From contig JAIXXN010000053.1 in assembly GCA_027490725.1 (NCBI GenBank), positions 1-64,000 on the forward strand: 64,000 nt of DNA. The letters are read 5' to 3'. Positions 55,339-63,866 of this stretch are shown in pieces; within the stretch, counting starts at the first letter, position 1; the number at the start of each line of letters is the position of its first letter. A model generated the notes under the pieces. It saw nothing but the letters and a program-made list of their open reading frames with translations. It was not told where the DNA came from and ran no database searches. This stretch comes from Oxalobacteraceae bacterium. Lineage in GTDB: Bacteria; Pseudomonadota; Gammaproteobacteria; Burkholderiales; Burkholderiaceae_D. The translations under genes and the position numbers were made by a program.

Positions 55339-56475
55339 TTAAATGATGCCGAGATGTTCGGTGCCAGCGGAGAGGTCGCGGTTGCGGGCGGCTTTGCCTT
55401 CGAGCTTCAGGGCAAGGCGTAAGTCGTTGACGGAATCGGCGTTGCGCAGTGCGTCTTCGTAGCTGATCAGGTCTGCTTCGTGCAGATCGAATAGCGACTG
55501 GTCGAAGGTCTGCATACCCAGTTCGCGCGATTTCTTCATCAACTCCTTGATGTCGTGGATCGCGCCTTTGAAGATCAGATCCGAAATCAGCGGGGAGTTG
55601 AGCAGAATTTCAATTGCCACCACCCGCCCGGCACTCTGTTTGCGGGGGATCAGGCGTTGCGACACCATGCCCTTCAGATTCAGCGACAGATCCATCAGCA
55701 GTTGCTGGCGTCGTTCTTCAGGGAAGAAGTTGATGATGCGGTCGAGCGCCTGATTGGCGCTATTGGCGTGCAGCGTGGCCAGACACAGGTGGCCGGTTTC
55801 GGCAAAGGCGATCGCGTGGTCCATGGTTTCGCGGTCGCGGATTTCGCCGATCTGGATCACGTCCGGCGCCTGCCGCAGAGAGTTCTTCAGCGCTACGCCC
55901 CAGTCTTCCGTGTCGACCCCGACTTCGCGCTGGGTGACGATGCAGTTGCGGTGCGGGTGCACATATTCGACCGGATCTTCGATGGTGATGATGTGGCCAT
56001 AGCTGTTTTCATTGCGGTGACCGACCATGGCAGCCAGCGTGGTCGATTTGCCGGAACCGGTGGCACCAACCATGATTACCAGGCCGCGCTTGGCCATCAC
56101 GATTTCTTTCAGCACTTCCGGCAGGCCAAGCTGTTCCAGTTTGGGAATTTCGGTGGTGATGGTACGCAGCACCATGGCCACGGAACTCATTTGCACCAGC
56201 GCAGAAACGCGGAAGCGTCCCAGATCGCCGGGGCTGATCGCGAAGTTGGCTTCCTTGGTCAGTTCGAAACCGGCGGCCTGCTTGTCGTTCATGATGGAAC
56301 GCGCCAGATCGTTGGTGTGGGCGGCCGTCAGAATCTGCGACGAGAGGGGCGTCAGGCGGCCATCGATCTTGATGGCGGGCGGGAAGCCTGCCGTGATAAA
56401 CAGGTCCGAGCCCTTTTTGCTGAGCATCAGGCGCAGTAGGTCGAACATGAATTTAGAGGCCTGATCGCGTTCCAT
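55339..56475 (-). CDS. pilU: Type IV pilus retraction ATPase PilU
   Basis: Accessory hexameric motor that works with PilT in pilus retraction. The 378-residue protein has the PilT-family N-terminus GSDLFITAGFPP, Walker A GATGSGKST (137-145), Asp-box and Walker B region IQIGEIRDRETM, and GTLHA-like LATLHANSANQALDRIINFFPEERRQQ. It is longer than PilT at the C-terminus, as usual for PilU. AAGGA precedes the start, 9 nt after pilT. Confidence 0.95.
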   Translation of the reverse strand: MERDQASKFMFDLLRLMLSKKGSDLFITAGFPPAIKIDGRLTPLSSQILTAAHTNDLARSIMNDKQAAGFELTKEANFAISPGDLGRFRVSALVQMSSVAMVLRTITTEIPKLEQLGLPEVLKEIVMAKRGLVIMVGATGSGKSTTLAAMVGHRNENSYGHIITIEDPVEYVHPHRNCIVTQREVGVDTEDWGVALKNSLRQAPDVIQIGEIRDRETMDHAIAFAETGHLCLATLHANSANQALDRIINFFPEERRQQLLMDLSLNLKGMVSQRLIPRKQSAGRVVAIEILLNSPLISDLIFKGAIHDIKELMKKSRELGMQTFDQSLFDLHEADLISYEDALRNADSVNDLRLALKLEGKAARNRDLSAGTEHLGII

Positions 56476-56484
56476 GCTGGGTCC

Positions 56485-57528
56485 TTAACCGGGGAAGTTA
56501 TCGGGCGACTTGGCCGCGCTGCGTGCGGCGGCGGCGCTAATCACATTGCGTCGGACCAGATCGGTGAGGTTCTGGTCCAGCGTCTGCATGCCGACGTTGC
56601 TGCCAGTCTGGATCGCCGAATACATCTGCGCAATCTTGGCTTCGCGGATCAGGTTACGGATCGCCGGGGTGGCCACCATGATTTCGTGGGCGGCTACGCG
56701 GCCGCTGCCATCCTTGGTTTTCAGCAGCGTTTGCGAAATCACCGCCTGCAGTGACTCAGACAGCATGGCGCGGACCATTTCCTTTTCATCGGCCGGGAAC
56801 ACGTCGACGATACGGTCGATGGTTTTGGCGGCCGAGGAGGTGTGCAGGGTGCCGAACACCAGATGGCCCGTTTCGGCAGCCGACAGCGCCAGCCGGATGG
56901 TTTCCAGATCGCGCATCTCGCCGATCAGAATCGCGTCCGGATCTTCCCGCAGGGCCGAGCGCAGCGCATTATTGAACGACAGCGTGTGCGGGCCCACCTC
57001 GCGCTGGTTGATCAGGCATTTTTTTGACTCGTGGACAAACTCGATCGGGTCTTCAATGGTCAGGATATGGCCATACTCGTTTTCGTTGAGATGGTTGACC
57101 ATGGCCGCCAGTGTGGTCGATTTACCGGAGCCGGTCGGTCCCGTTACCAGCACCAGACCGCGCGGTTTGAGGGCGAAATCGGCGAAAATCTTGGGGGCAT
57201 TGAGTTCTTCCAGCGTCAGGATCTTGGAAGGAATGGTACGTAGTACTGCGGAGGCGCCGCGTTCCTGGTTGTAGGCATTGACGCGGAAACGCGCCAGACC
57301 GGGGATGGCGAAGGAAAAATCGCACTCCAGCATTTCCTCGTAGGCCTTGCGCTGGCCGTCGTTCATGATGTCATAGATCATGCCGTGCACGTCTTTGTGT
57401 TCGAGCGGCGGCAGATTGATACGGCGGACATCGCCGTGTACCCGTATCATAGGCGGCAAGCCGGCGGACAGGTGCAGGTCCGAGGCCTTGTTCTTGACGG
57501 AGAATGCGAGTAGCTCGGTAATGTCCAT
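56485..57528 (-). CDS. pilT: Type IV pilus twitching motility ATPase PilT
   Basis: Hexameric ATPase that powers pilus retraction. The 347-residue protein has the ASDLHLSAG start, Walker A GPTGSGKST (130-138), Walker B region LIGEMRDLETI, the GTLHTSSAAKTIDRIVDVFP block and the AIRNLIREAKIAQM motif typical of PilT and important for retraction. It is the first gene of the minus-strand set pilT-pilU-gpx-GGDEF/EAL and divergent from yggS across 73 nt. Confidence 0.97.
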   Translation of the reverse strand: MDITELLAFSVKNKASDLHLSAGLPPMIRVHGDVRRINLPPLEHKDVHGMIYDIMNDGQRKAYEEMLECDFSFAIPGLARFRVNAYNQERGASAVLRTIPSKILTLEELNAPKIFADFALKPRGLVLVTGPTGSGKSTTLAAMVNHLNENEYGHILTIEDPIEFVHESKKCLINQREVGPHTLSFNNALRSALREDPDAILIGEMRDLETIRLALSAAETGHLVFGTLHTSSAAKTIDRIVDVFPADEKEMVRAMLSESLQAVISQTLLKTKDGSGRVAAHEIMVATPAIRNLIREAKIAQMYSAIQTGSNVGMQTLDQNLTDLVRRNVISAAAARSAAKSPDNFPG

Positions 57529-57601
57529 TTATAATTCCTGTGCCCGACCTGTTGAAGTGCCGTATCGGCGCTTGCCGCTTTACAACCTTTATCCACTGAT
57601 T

Positions 57602-58306
57602 ATGTCCCTGATTCCCCAGAACTTGCAAGCCATCGCCTCGACAATTGTTGCCGCAGCCCAAGAAGCTGGCCGTGCGCCCGAGTCGGTACAGCTGCTGGCC
57701 GTCTCCAAAACCTTTGGTGCCGACGCGGTGCTGGAGGCCGTGGCCGCCGGGCAGCGCGCGTTTGGCGAGAACTATCTGCAGGAGGGCGTGGACAAGATCG
57801 CGGCGCTGCGTGCTGCGGTGACGGCGCCGCTGGTGTGGCACTTTATTGGTCCGATCCAGAGCAACAAGACTCGCCCGATTGCCGAGCATTTCGACTGGGT
57901 ACATACGGTGGAGCGGGAAAAGATCGCCCAGCGTCTGTCCGAGCAGCGGCCGGCAGAGTTGGCACCCTTACAAATCTGTTTGCAAGTAAATATCAGCGGG
58001 GAGGCCAGCAAGAGCGGCGTGACTCCGCAGGAACTGTCGGCGCTGGCCCATAAAGTCGCAGCGCTGCCGAATCTGACCTTGCGTGGCCTGATGGCGATCC
58101 CTGAGCCGGTCGAGGACTATGCGCAGCAGCGCGCGGCGTTTGCCGCCCTGCGCGCGCTCTACGAACAACTGCGCGCCGAAGGACTGGCGCTCGATACGCT
58201 CTCGATGGGCATGTCGGCCGATTTGCGTGCCGCCATTGTCGAAGGCGCGACTATCGTGCGCGTTGGCAGCGCCATTTTCGGCGCACGAACTTATCACAAG
58301 GCTTGA
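57602..58306 (+). CDS. YggS family PLP-binding homeostasis protein
   Basis: Single-domain PLP protein (YggS/PROSC/PLPBP) that buffers pyridoxal phosphate and affects amino-acid balance; no enzyme activity is known. The 234-residue protein has the PLP lysine in LLAVSKTF, followed by GENYLQEG, WHFIGPIQSNKTR, LQVNISGEASKSG and LSMGMSADLRAAI. The ATG at 57602 gives the family N-terminus; the frame runs open to 57380 antisense to pilT. It precedes proC, a very widely conserved pairing. Confidence 0.95.
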   Translation: MSLIPQNLQAIASTIVAAAQEAGRAPESVQLLAVSKTFGADAVLEAVAAGQRAFGENYLQEGVDKIAALRAAVTAPLVWHFIGPIQSNKTRPIAEHFDWVHTVEREKIAQRLSEQRPAELAPLQICLQVNISGEASKSGVTPQELSALAHKVAALPNLTLRGLMAIPEPVEDYAQQRAAFAALRALYEQLRAEGLALDTLSMGMSADLRAAIVEGATIVRVGSAIFGARTYHKA

Positions 58307-58308
58307 TG

Positions 58309-59133
58309 ATGAAAATAGCATTTATTGGCGGCGGCAATATGGCCTCCGCCCTGATCGCGGGACTGGCGAATAAACTCACGGCAGGCGCCAACATCCACGT
58401 CGCCGATCCGAGCGCCGAAGCACTGGCACGCCTGCAGCAGCAGTTTGGCGTCAGCACGGCCGCGCAAGCCGATGCCACCGCCGCCGCAGCCGATGTGATC
58501 GTGCTGGCAGTAAAACCGCAAGCGATGCGCGCCGTGGCGGCGCAGTTGCTGCCTTTGCTCGCGCCGGGGCATCAGCCACTGATCGTCTCGATTGCTGCGG
58601 GCATCCGTGGCGCCGACCTGTCGCGCTGGCTGGGCGGATATCGCGCCATCGTGCGCTGCATGCCGAATACTCCGGCGCTGATCGGCATGGGCATCACCGG
58701 CATGGTGGCCACGGCGGGCGTGAGCGCCGCGCAGAAGCAGGCAGCGGACGACATTCTGCGTGCCGTCGGCCCGACCGTGTGGCTGGACGACGAAGCGCAA
58801 ATTGATGCCGTGACGGCGGTGTCGGGCAGCGGCCCGGCGTATGTGTTCTACTTCATCGAAGCGATGCAGCAGGCCGCGCAGGAAATGGGCCTGAGTGCCG
58901 AGCAGGGCAAGCAGCTGGCGATGGCGACCTTCACGGGCGCGGCGCAACTGGCGCAGCAATCGGAGGAACCGGTCACGCTGCTGCGCGAGCGGGTCACCTC
59001 GAAAGGCGGCACCACCTACGCTGCGCTGACTAGCATGGAAGCGGCCGGCGTAAAACCGGCGATCATCAGCGCCATGAAAGCGGCCGCAGCGCGTGGTCGC
59101 GAAATGGGTGACGAACTGGGCGCAGCCAGCTAG
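58309..59133 (+). CDS. proC: Pyrroline-5-carboxylate reductase
   Basis: Last step of proline synthesis with NAD(P)H. The 274-residue protein has the Rossmann loop IAFIGGGNMASALI at the start, VLAVKPQ, RCMPNTPALIGMG, and the C-terminal substrate block SGSGPAYVFYFIEA and VTSKGGTTYAAL. ATG codons occur at 58306 (overlapping the yggS stop) and 58309; AAGG at 58298-58301 fits the second better. Confidence 0.96.
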   Translation: MKIAFIGGGNMASALIAGLANKLTAGANIHVADPSAEALARLQQQFGVSTAAQADATAAAADVIVLAVKPQAMRAVAAQLLPLLAPGHQPLIVSIAAGIRGADLSRWLGGYRAIVRCMPNTPALIGMGITGMVATAGVSAAQKQAADDILRAVGPTVWLDDEAQIDAVTAVSGSGPAYVFYFIEAMQQAAQEMGLSAEQGKQLAMATFTGAAQLAQQSEEPVTLLRERVTSKGGTTYAALTSMEAAGVKPAIISAMKAAAARGREMGDELGAAS

Positions 59134-59168
59134 GGCGGCGTACAGCCTCAACAAGGAGCGAGGACAAC

Positions 59169-59471
59169 ATGGGCAATAGCCGACGGATTTTCATGCTGGG
59201 CAGCAGCGCCGCCGCGCTAACTGCCATGTTTGCGCGCAGTGCCGGCGCGCAGGAACGCCAGCCCCTGCGGGAAGACGAAGCGCAAGCGCGCGAATTCCAC
59301 TACGTCAGCAACGCCGACAAAGTCGACCCGAAAAAATTCCCCGACTTCAAAGCGGGCGACCGATGCAGCAAATGCCAGATCTATGAAGATGGCCCCAATG
59401 ACATGGGCGCCTGCCCGTTGTTCGCCAACCGGCTGGTCGCAGCGGCCGGCTGGTGCACCTCGTTCGGCTAA
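59169..59471 (+). CDS. High-potential iron-sulfur protein (HiPIP)
   Basis: Small periplasmic electron carrier with one 4Fe-4S cluster. The 100-residue precursor has a leader with a twin-arginine-like start (NSRRIFMLGSSAAALTAMFARSAGA) cleaved near residue 27. Four cysteines sit at 66, 69, 82 and 96 in the HiPIP spacing (CSKC, GACPLF, AGWCTSF). An AAGGAG-type site precedes it. Its electron partner is not indicated by neighbours. Confidence 0.93.
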   Translation: MGNSRRIFMLGSSAAALTAMFARSAGAQERQPLREDEAQAREFHYVSNADKVDPKKFPDFKAGDRCSKCQIYEDGPNDMGACPLFANRLVAAAGWCTSFG

Positions 59472-59476
59472 TCAAA

Positions 59477-59651
59477 CCGGGGTCAGATCCGACATTCAGA
59501 CACGAGCTGAACCTTAACCGGGGTCAGATCCGACATTCAGACACGAGCTGAACCGAAGCTAGCCCATTACAGTAGAGTTTGTGTCCGGATGTCGGATCTG
59601 ACCCCGGGTTTTACAGCAGAGCCTGTGTCCGGATGTCGGATCTGACCCCGG
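59477..59651. repeat. Nested double REP-like inverted repeat, GGGGTCAGATCC family
   Basis: Four 27-base arms: two forward (59477-59503, 59518-59544) and two inverted (59581-59607, 59625-59651). The forward pair repeats with a 41-bp period, the inverted pair with 44 bp. The arms are the same as at 41313 and 41376. The element fills nearly the whole gap between convergent HiPIP and DUF883 genes and reaches within 4 nt of the DUF883 stop codon. It looks like duplication of a single REP doublet. Confidence 0.88.
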
Positions 59652-59654
59652 GTT

Positions 59655-60008
59655 TTATTTGCGGGTGATGAGCAGGCCGACGGCGAGGCCGATGGCTGCG
59701 CCGATGCCAACCGCTTTCCACGGATTTTCATGTATGTAGGCGTCGGTGCTGCGCGCGACGCTGCGGCTGCGTGCTTTTAGACTCTGCTGTAGCTGCTGCA
59801 GGTCGGCCCTGGCTGTTTCCAGCCTTGCGTTGAGCTGGTCGCGGGTGGTGCTTTCGGAGCTGGCGCCGTCGCTGCCGTCGCTGTGCTCCAGCCAGCCTTC
59901 GGCGGCGGCGATCGCGCTATTCAGTTCCGTCATCAGGCGGGCACGGGCTTCGGTGCTGGCGGCCTGACTATCGGCAAGGTCCTGTCCATTCTGCTGGGGG
60001 GCGTCCAT
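59655..60008 (-). CDS. DUF883 family protein (ElaB/YqjD-like)
   Basis: Small inner-membrane-anchored protein of 117 residues. A helical, charged N-terminal part (ARARLMTELNSAIAAAEGWL, ARADLQQLQQSLKAR) precedes the conserved end HENPWKAVGIGAAIGLAVGLLITRK, a single C-terminal membrane helix. In E. coli relatives bind ribosomes and localise to the membrane in stationary phase. The ATG at 60008 follows AAGAGGACAGC; the upstream extension to 60146 is rejected. Confidence 0.88.
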   Translation of the reverse strand: MDAPQQNGQDLADSQAASTEARARLMTELNSAIAAAEGWLEHSDGSDGASSESTTRDQLNARLETARADLQQLQQSLKARSRSVARSTDAYIHENPWKAVGIGAAIGLAVGLLITRK

Positions 60009-60096
60009 GCTGTCCTCTTGGTATGTGGCGGAGATCCTGTATTGTGGGCGGCGCAGGGCGCTGGCGCTTGCGCTGCCGCAATAGGATGAGCCAGAA

Positions 60097-60951
60097 TTAA
60101 CGCAACGCGTAGTCCAGCAGTATGCCGGCGAACACGGCCGCACCAAGCCAGTTGTTGTGGCGGAAGGCCCGGAAGCAGGCGTCGCGCTCGCGACCGCGGA
60201 TCAGGGTGTAGTGGTAGGCGGCGATGCCGGCCGCCACGACGACGCCGCCAAGGAAGTACAGCCCCAGCCCCAGCATCTGGCCGCAGTACAGCAGCAGGCC
60301 CAGATGGGCGGTATAGCACAGCATGATGGCAGCGACGTCATAGCGACCAAAGGTGATGGCCGAGGTTTTGATGCCGATTTTTAAGTCGTCGTCGCGGTCC
60401 ACCATGGCATAGGCGGTGTCGTAGGCTACGGCCCAGAACACATTGCCCAGCAGGAGTAACCAGGCGACCAAGGGCACGCTGTTCTGTACGGCGGCAAACG
60501 CCATCGGGATGCCGAAGCCGAAGGCTATCCCCAGATAGGCTTGCGGGATGGCGAAGAAACGCTTGAAGTAGGGGTAGCTGGCGGCAATCAGGACGGCTGC
60601 CACGGAGAGCTGTTTAGTCAGGGTGTTGAGTGGCAGGATCAGGCAGAACGACAGCACGGCCAGTAGGCCGGCAATCGCCAGCGCCTCTTTGCCGCTGATG
60701 CGCCCGCTGGTGATGGGCCGTTCGGCGGTGCGTTTCACATATTTGTCGAAGTCCTGATCGGCGTAGTCGTTGATGGCGCAACCGGCCGAGCGCATCAGCA
60801 GGGTACCCAGCGCGAAGATCAGGACCAGCATCGGGTCGGGATGGCCGTTTGCCGCAATCCACAGCGCGCACAGGGTGGGCCATAACAGCAGCAGGGTGCC
60901 GATGGGTTTGTCGAGTCGGACCAGACGGTAATACAGTGCCAGCTTGTTCAT
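60097..60951 (-). CDS. ubiA: 4-hydroxybenzoate octaprenyltransferase
   Basis: Membrane prenyltransferase that attaches the polyprenyl tail in ubiquinone synthesis. The 284-residue protein has nine or so membrane helices. The two Asp-rich motifs are [19 protein letters not shown] (near residue 67) and [18 protein letters not shown] (near 190). It is downstream of oxyR on the minus strand, a common Burkholderiales order. Its prenyl substrate derives from IspA-type products. Confidence 0.96.
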   Translation of the reverse strand: MNKLALYYRLVRLDKPIGTLLLLWPTLCALWIAANGHPDPMLVLIFALGTLLMRSAGCAINDYADQDFDKYVKRTAERPITSGRISGKEALAIAGLLAVLSFCLILPLNTLTKQLSVAAVLIAASYPYFKRFFAIPQAYLGIAFGFGIPMAFAAVQNSVPLVAWLLLLGNVFWAVAYDTAYAMVDRDDDLKIGIKTSAITFGRYDVAAIMLCYTAHLGLLLYCGQMLGLGLYFLGGVVVAAGIAAYHYTLIRGRERDACFRAFRHNNWLGAAVFAGILLDYALR

Positions 60952-61066
60952 TGTGTGTGCGACCGGGCGGGAAAGTGATAATTATCGCAAATCCCGCGCG
61001 CTTGCGCTGATTTGAAGGCAAGCCCGGGCGCAGATGCCGCGCTACCGCGCCCGCCGTGACACAGCT

Positions 61067-62002
61067 TCAGCTGTCCGACTGGACCGGGGTGATGCCGGGC
61101 AGTTTGCAGGCCGCGACGGCGGCGCAGACAGCGTCGATGGCGGCTTTGCGGGTAAAGCTTTTGCGCCAGACGATGACCACGCGGCGCGACGGCACCGGAT
61201 GGTCGAAGGGACGGTATTGCAGCAAGCCATCCTTGGCATCCATATCGGGCACCGAGGCGCGCGGCAGCACGGTCAGACCGATGCCGCTGGCGACCATGTG
61301 GCGGATGGTTTCCAGCGAGGAGCCTTCGAAAGTGCGCTGCATGCCGTTGCCCGGCGTGGCGTAGCGCGCCATTTCCGGGCAGACTTCCAGTACCTGATCG
61401 CGGAAGCAGTGGCCGTTGCCCAGCAATAGCATGTTTTCCGTTTTCAGATCATCGCCCGGAATGCTGCGGCGCTTGCACCAGGCGTGCTGGGCCGGCATGG
61501 CCACCACAAACGGTTCGTCGTACAGCGCCTGCACGGACATGCCGTGTTCGGGCAGCGGCAGCGCCATGATGGCCGCATCGAGCTCGCCCTGACGCAGCAT
61601 TTCCAGCAGCTTGACGGTGTAGTTTTCCTGCAGAATCAGCGGCATTTGCGGCATGCTGGTGATCATGCCTTTGACCAGCGGCGGCAGCAGATACGGGCCG
61701 ATGGTGTAGATCACGCCCAGCCGCAAGGGGCCGGCCAGCGGGTCTTTATTCTGTTTGGCGAGTTCCTTGATGGCGGCGGTCTGTTCCAGCACGCGCTCGG
61801 CCTGTGCGACGATCTGCGCACCGAGTGGCGTGACGGAGATTTCCGCGCCGCCGCGTTCGAACAGGACGACGCCCAGCTCGTCTTCAAGTTTCTTGATCGC
61901 GACCGAGAGAGTGGGCTGGGCAACGTAGCACGCTTCAGCAGCGTGGCCGAAGTGTTTGGCTCGTGCAACAGCGACGATGTATTTCAGTTCGGTCAGAGTC
62001 AT
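61067..62002 (-). CDS. oxyR: Hydrogen peroxide-sensing LysR regulator OxyR
   Basis: Tetrameric regulator activated by a disulfide between two cysteines when peroxide is present. The 311-residue protein has the LysR helix-turn-helix (KHFGHAAEACYVAQPTLSVAIKKLEDELG) and both redox cysteines at the standard positions, Cys199 and Cys208 (GNGHCFRDQVLEVCPE). The ATG at 62002 is the family start. It is divergent from the third PilT-like ATPase gene across 104 nt, so OxyR may act on that gene as well as on itself. Confidence 0.95.
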   Translation of the reverse strand: MTLTELKYIVAVARAKHFGHAAEACYVAQPTLSVAIKKLEDELGVVLFERGGAEISVTPLGAQIVAQAERVLEQTAAIKELAKQNKDPLAGPLRLGVIYTIGPYLLPPLVKGMITSMPQMPLILQENYTVKLLEMLRQGELDAAIMALPLPEHGMSVQALYDEPFVVAMPAQHAWCKRRSIPGDDLKTENMLLLGNGHCFRDQVLEVCPEMARYATPGNGMQRTFEGSSLETIRHMVASGIGLTVLPRASVPDMDAKDGLLQYRPFDHPVPSRRVVIVWRKSFTRKAAIDAVCAAVAACKLPGITPVQSDS

Positions 62003-62106
62003 GCAGGTATTTGAACACAGCCTATGCTGGTATGCAATAAATCTCACCCGATTGTCGCGCCCGCACCGATATAATGCAGATTGCTCAGAAGCATCGAAAG
62101 GCTGGT

Positions 62107-63297
62107 ATGTCCTCTCCACTTGGTCCGCAAGAAGCGCAAGCCTATCTGCATAAATTGCTCAGGGCGATGCATCAGATGGGCGCTTCCGATCTGTTTATTG
62201 CCGCCGATTTCCCGCCCAGCGTGAAGGCGCAGGGCGCCATGAAGCCGCTCAGCCAGCAGAAACTTAGCGGGCCGGTGACGCGCGCGCTGGCCTTGTCGAT
62301 CATGAACGAGAAGCAGCAGCGCGAGTTTGAAACCGAGCTCGAATGTAATTTCGCCATTTCGCTACCTGATCTGTGTCGCTTCCGCGTGAATGTCTTCGTG
62401 CAGCAGCAGTGCGTGAGTATGGTGATCCGTACGATTGCGGCGGAAATTCCCGATTTCGAGAAACTGGCGCTGCCCGCAGTCCTCAAGGATGTGATCATGA
62501 GCAAACGCGGGCTGGTGCTGGTGGTCGGTGGGACCGGCTCCGGCAAGTCGACCACGCTGGCCGCCATGATCGATTACCGCAACGCCAATTCGGCCGGCCA
62601 CATCATCACGGTGGAAGATCCGGTCGAATACGTCCACAAGAACAAGCAGTGTCTGGTGACGCACCGCGAGGTGGGCGTCGATACCCTGTCCTGGCATAAC
62701 GCGCTGAAAAATACCTTGCGGCAGGCGCCCGATGTGATTCTGATCGGCGAGATCCGCGATACGGAAACCATGGAGCATGCGATTGCGTTTGCCGAGACCG
62801 GCCATTTGTGTCTGGGTACGCTGCACGCCAATAACGCCAATCAGACTATGGACCGCATCATCAATTTCTTCCCCGAAGAGCGCCGCAACCAGTTGCTGAT
62901 GGATCTGTCGTCGAACTTGCGGGCGATCGTGTCGCAGCGTCTGATCCGCACGGAAGATGGCACGGGCCGCAAGGCGGCGATAGAAATTCTGCTGAATACG
63001 CCGACCATTGCCGAGATGATTTTTAAAGGGAATTTCCAGAACATCAAAGAGATCATGCACAAATCCCGTGAACTGGGCATGTGTACCTTCGACCAGGCGC
63101 TGTATGAACTTTATAATGCGGGCTACATTGCCTATGAAGAGGCGCTGCGCAATGCCGACTCGGTGAACGGCTTACGCCTGCAGATCAAGCTGCACGGCGG
63201 CCGTCAGGAGGCTGGCAGCGTCAGTGCAGCCGGGGCCGGGTCGCTCAGCATGCAGCTCGATGAAGCGTCACCGGACGAAGATCAAGCTATCCAATAA
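62107..63297 (+). CDS. PilT/PilU family ATPase (third paralogue)
   Basis: Secretion-type hexameric ATPase of 396 residues, closest in look to PilU: GASDLFIAADFPPSVK, Walker A GGTGSGKST (141-149), ILIGEIRDTETM, LGTLHANNANQTMDRIINFFPEERRNQ. It is distinct from the pilT and pilU genes at 55-57 kb. The C-terminus has a 40-residue low-complexity acidic tail. AAAGG precedes the ATG at 62107, and a TATAAT (62070-62075) lies 31 nt upstream. It stands apart from pilus genes, facing oxyR. Its role may be conditional pilus retraction. Confidence 0.93.
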   Translation: MSSPLGPQEAQAYLHKLLRAMHQMGASDLFIAADFPPSVKAQGAMKPLSQQKLSGPVTRALALSIMNEKQQREFETELECNFAISLPDLCRFRVNVFVQQQCVSMVIRTIAAEIPDFEKLALPAVLKDVIMSKRGLVLVVGGTGSGKSTTLAAMIDYRNANSAGHIITVEDPVEYVHKNKQCLVTHREVGVDTLSWHNALKNTLRQAPDVILIGEIRDTETMEHAIAFAETGHLCLGTLHANNANQTMDRIINFFPEERRNQLLMDLSSNLRAIVSQRLIRTEDGTGRKAAIEILLNTPTIAEMIFKGNFQNIKEIMHKSRELGMCTFDQALYELYNAGYIAYEEALRNADSVNGLRLQIKLHGGRQEAGSVSAAGAGSLSMQLDEASPDEDQAIQ

Positions 63298-63333
63298 CCA
63301 GTCTATAGTCAGTATCAACCTAGGAAGTTACAC

Positions 63334-63816
63334 ATGCCACAATTCGAGAAGAAAATCTGCAGCCGCGACGAGCTGGCAGCGCGCGTGGCAGCGCTGCCCA
63401 AGCCCGTAGTCATGACCAACGGTGTGTTCGACATCCTGCACCGTGGTCACGTTACCTATCTGGCACAGGCGCGTGCTCTGGGCGGGTCACTGGTGGTGGC
63501 GGCCAATACCGACGCTTCCGTCAAGCGTCTGGGGAAGGGCGATGACCGTCCGCTGAATAGCTGTGCGGACCGTATGGCAGTGCTGGCCGCGCTGCAGGCG
63601 GTCGATCTGGTGGTCGATTTTGATGAGGATACGGCGCTCGAAGCGGTGCTTGCCGCCCGCCCGGAAATTTACGCCAAGGGTGGCGATTACCGTATGGATG
63701 AAATCCCCGAAGGGCTGGCCGTGCTGGCCTATGGCGGCGAAGCCGTCGCGATCAATTTCGAACACGACCGTTCGACCACCAAACTGCTGACCAAGGTTCG
63801 CGCGCAGCAGCCCTGA
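63334..63816 (+). CDS. rfaE2: D-glycero-beta-D-manno-heptose 1-phosphate adenylyltransferase
   Basis: Makes ADP-heptose for the lipopolysaccharide core. The 160-residue protein is only the adenylyltransferase half of HldE (RfaE domain II), as is common in Betaproteobacteria. The nucleotidyltransferase motif is TNGVFDILHRGHVTYL (HRGH), with NTDASVKRLGKGDDRPLN and a YAKGGDY block. AGGAAG precedes the ATG. The kinase half (RfaE1) is not in the window. Confidence 0.94.
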   Translation: MPQFEKKICSRDELAARVAALPKPVVMTNGVFDILHRGHVTYLAQARALGGSLVVAANTDASVKRLGKGDDRPLNSCADRMAVLAALQAVDLVVDFDEDTALEAVLAARPEIYAKGGDYRMDEIPEGLAVLAYGGEAVAINFEHDRSTTKLLTKVRAQQP

Positions 63817-63835
63817 TGCACTTAGACCTCCCACC

Positions 63836-63857
63836 CTGCCGGGCGCTGGCCCGGCAG
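63836..63857. terminator. Perfect 9-bp hairpin between convergent genes
   Basis: CTGCCGGGC (63836-63844) pairs with GCCCGGCAG (63849-63857) around a GCTG loop, between convergent rfaE2 and trmL. No T run follows on either strand, so its role as a terminator is uncertain. Confidence 0.5.
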
Positions 63858-63866
63858 TCCTGCAGC

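Noticed and set aside
59477..59651. The repeated arms as a CRISPR array
   Set aside because: Only two copies per orientation, arms are inverted with respect to each other, no unique spacers of constant length and no cas genes.
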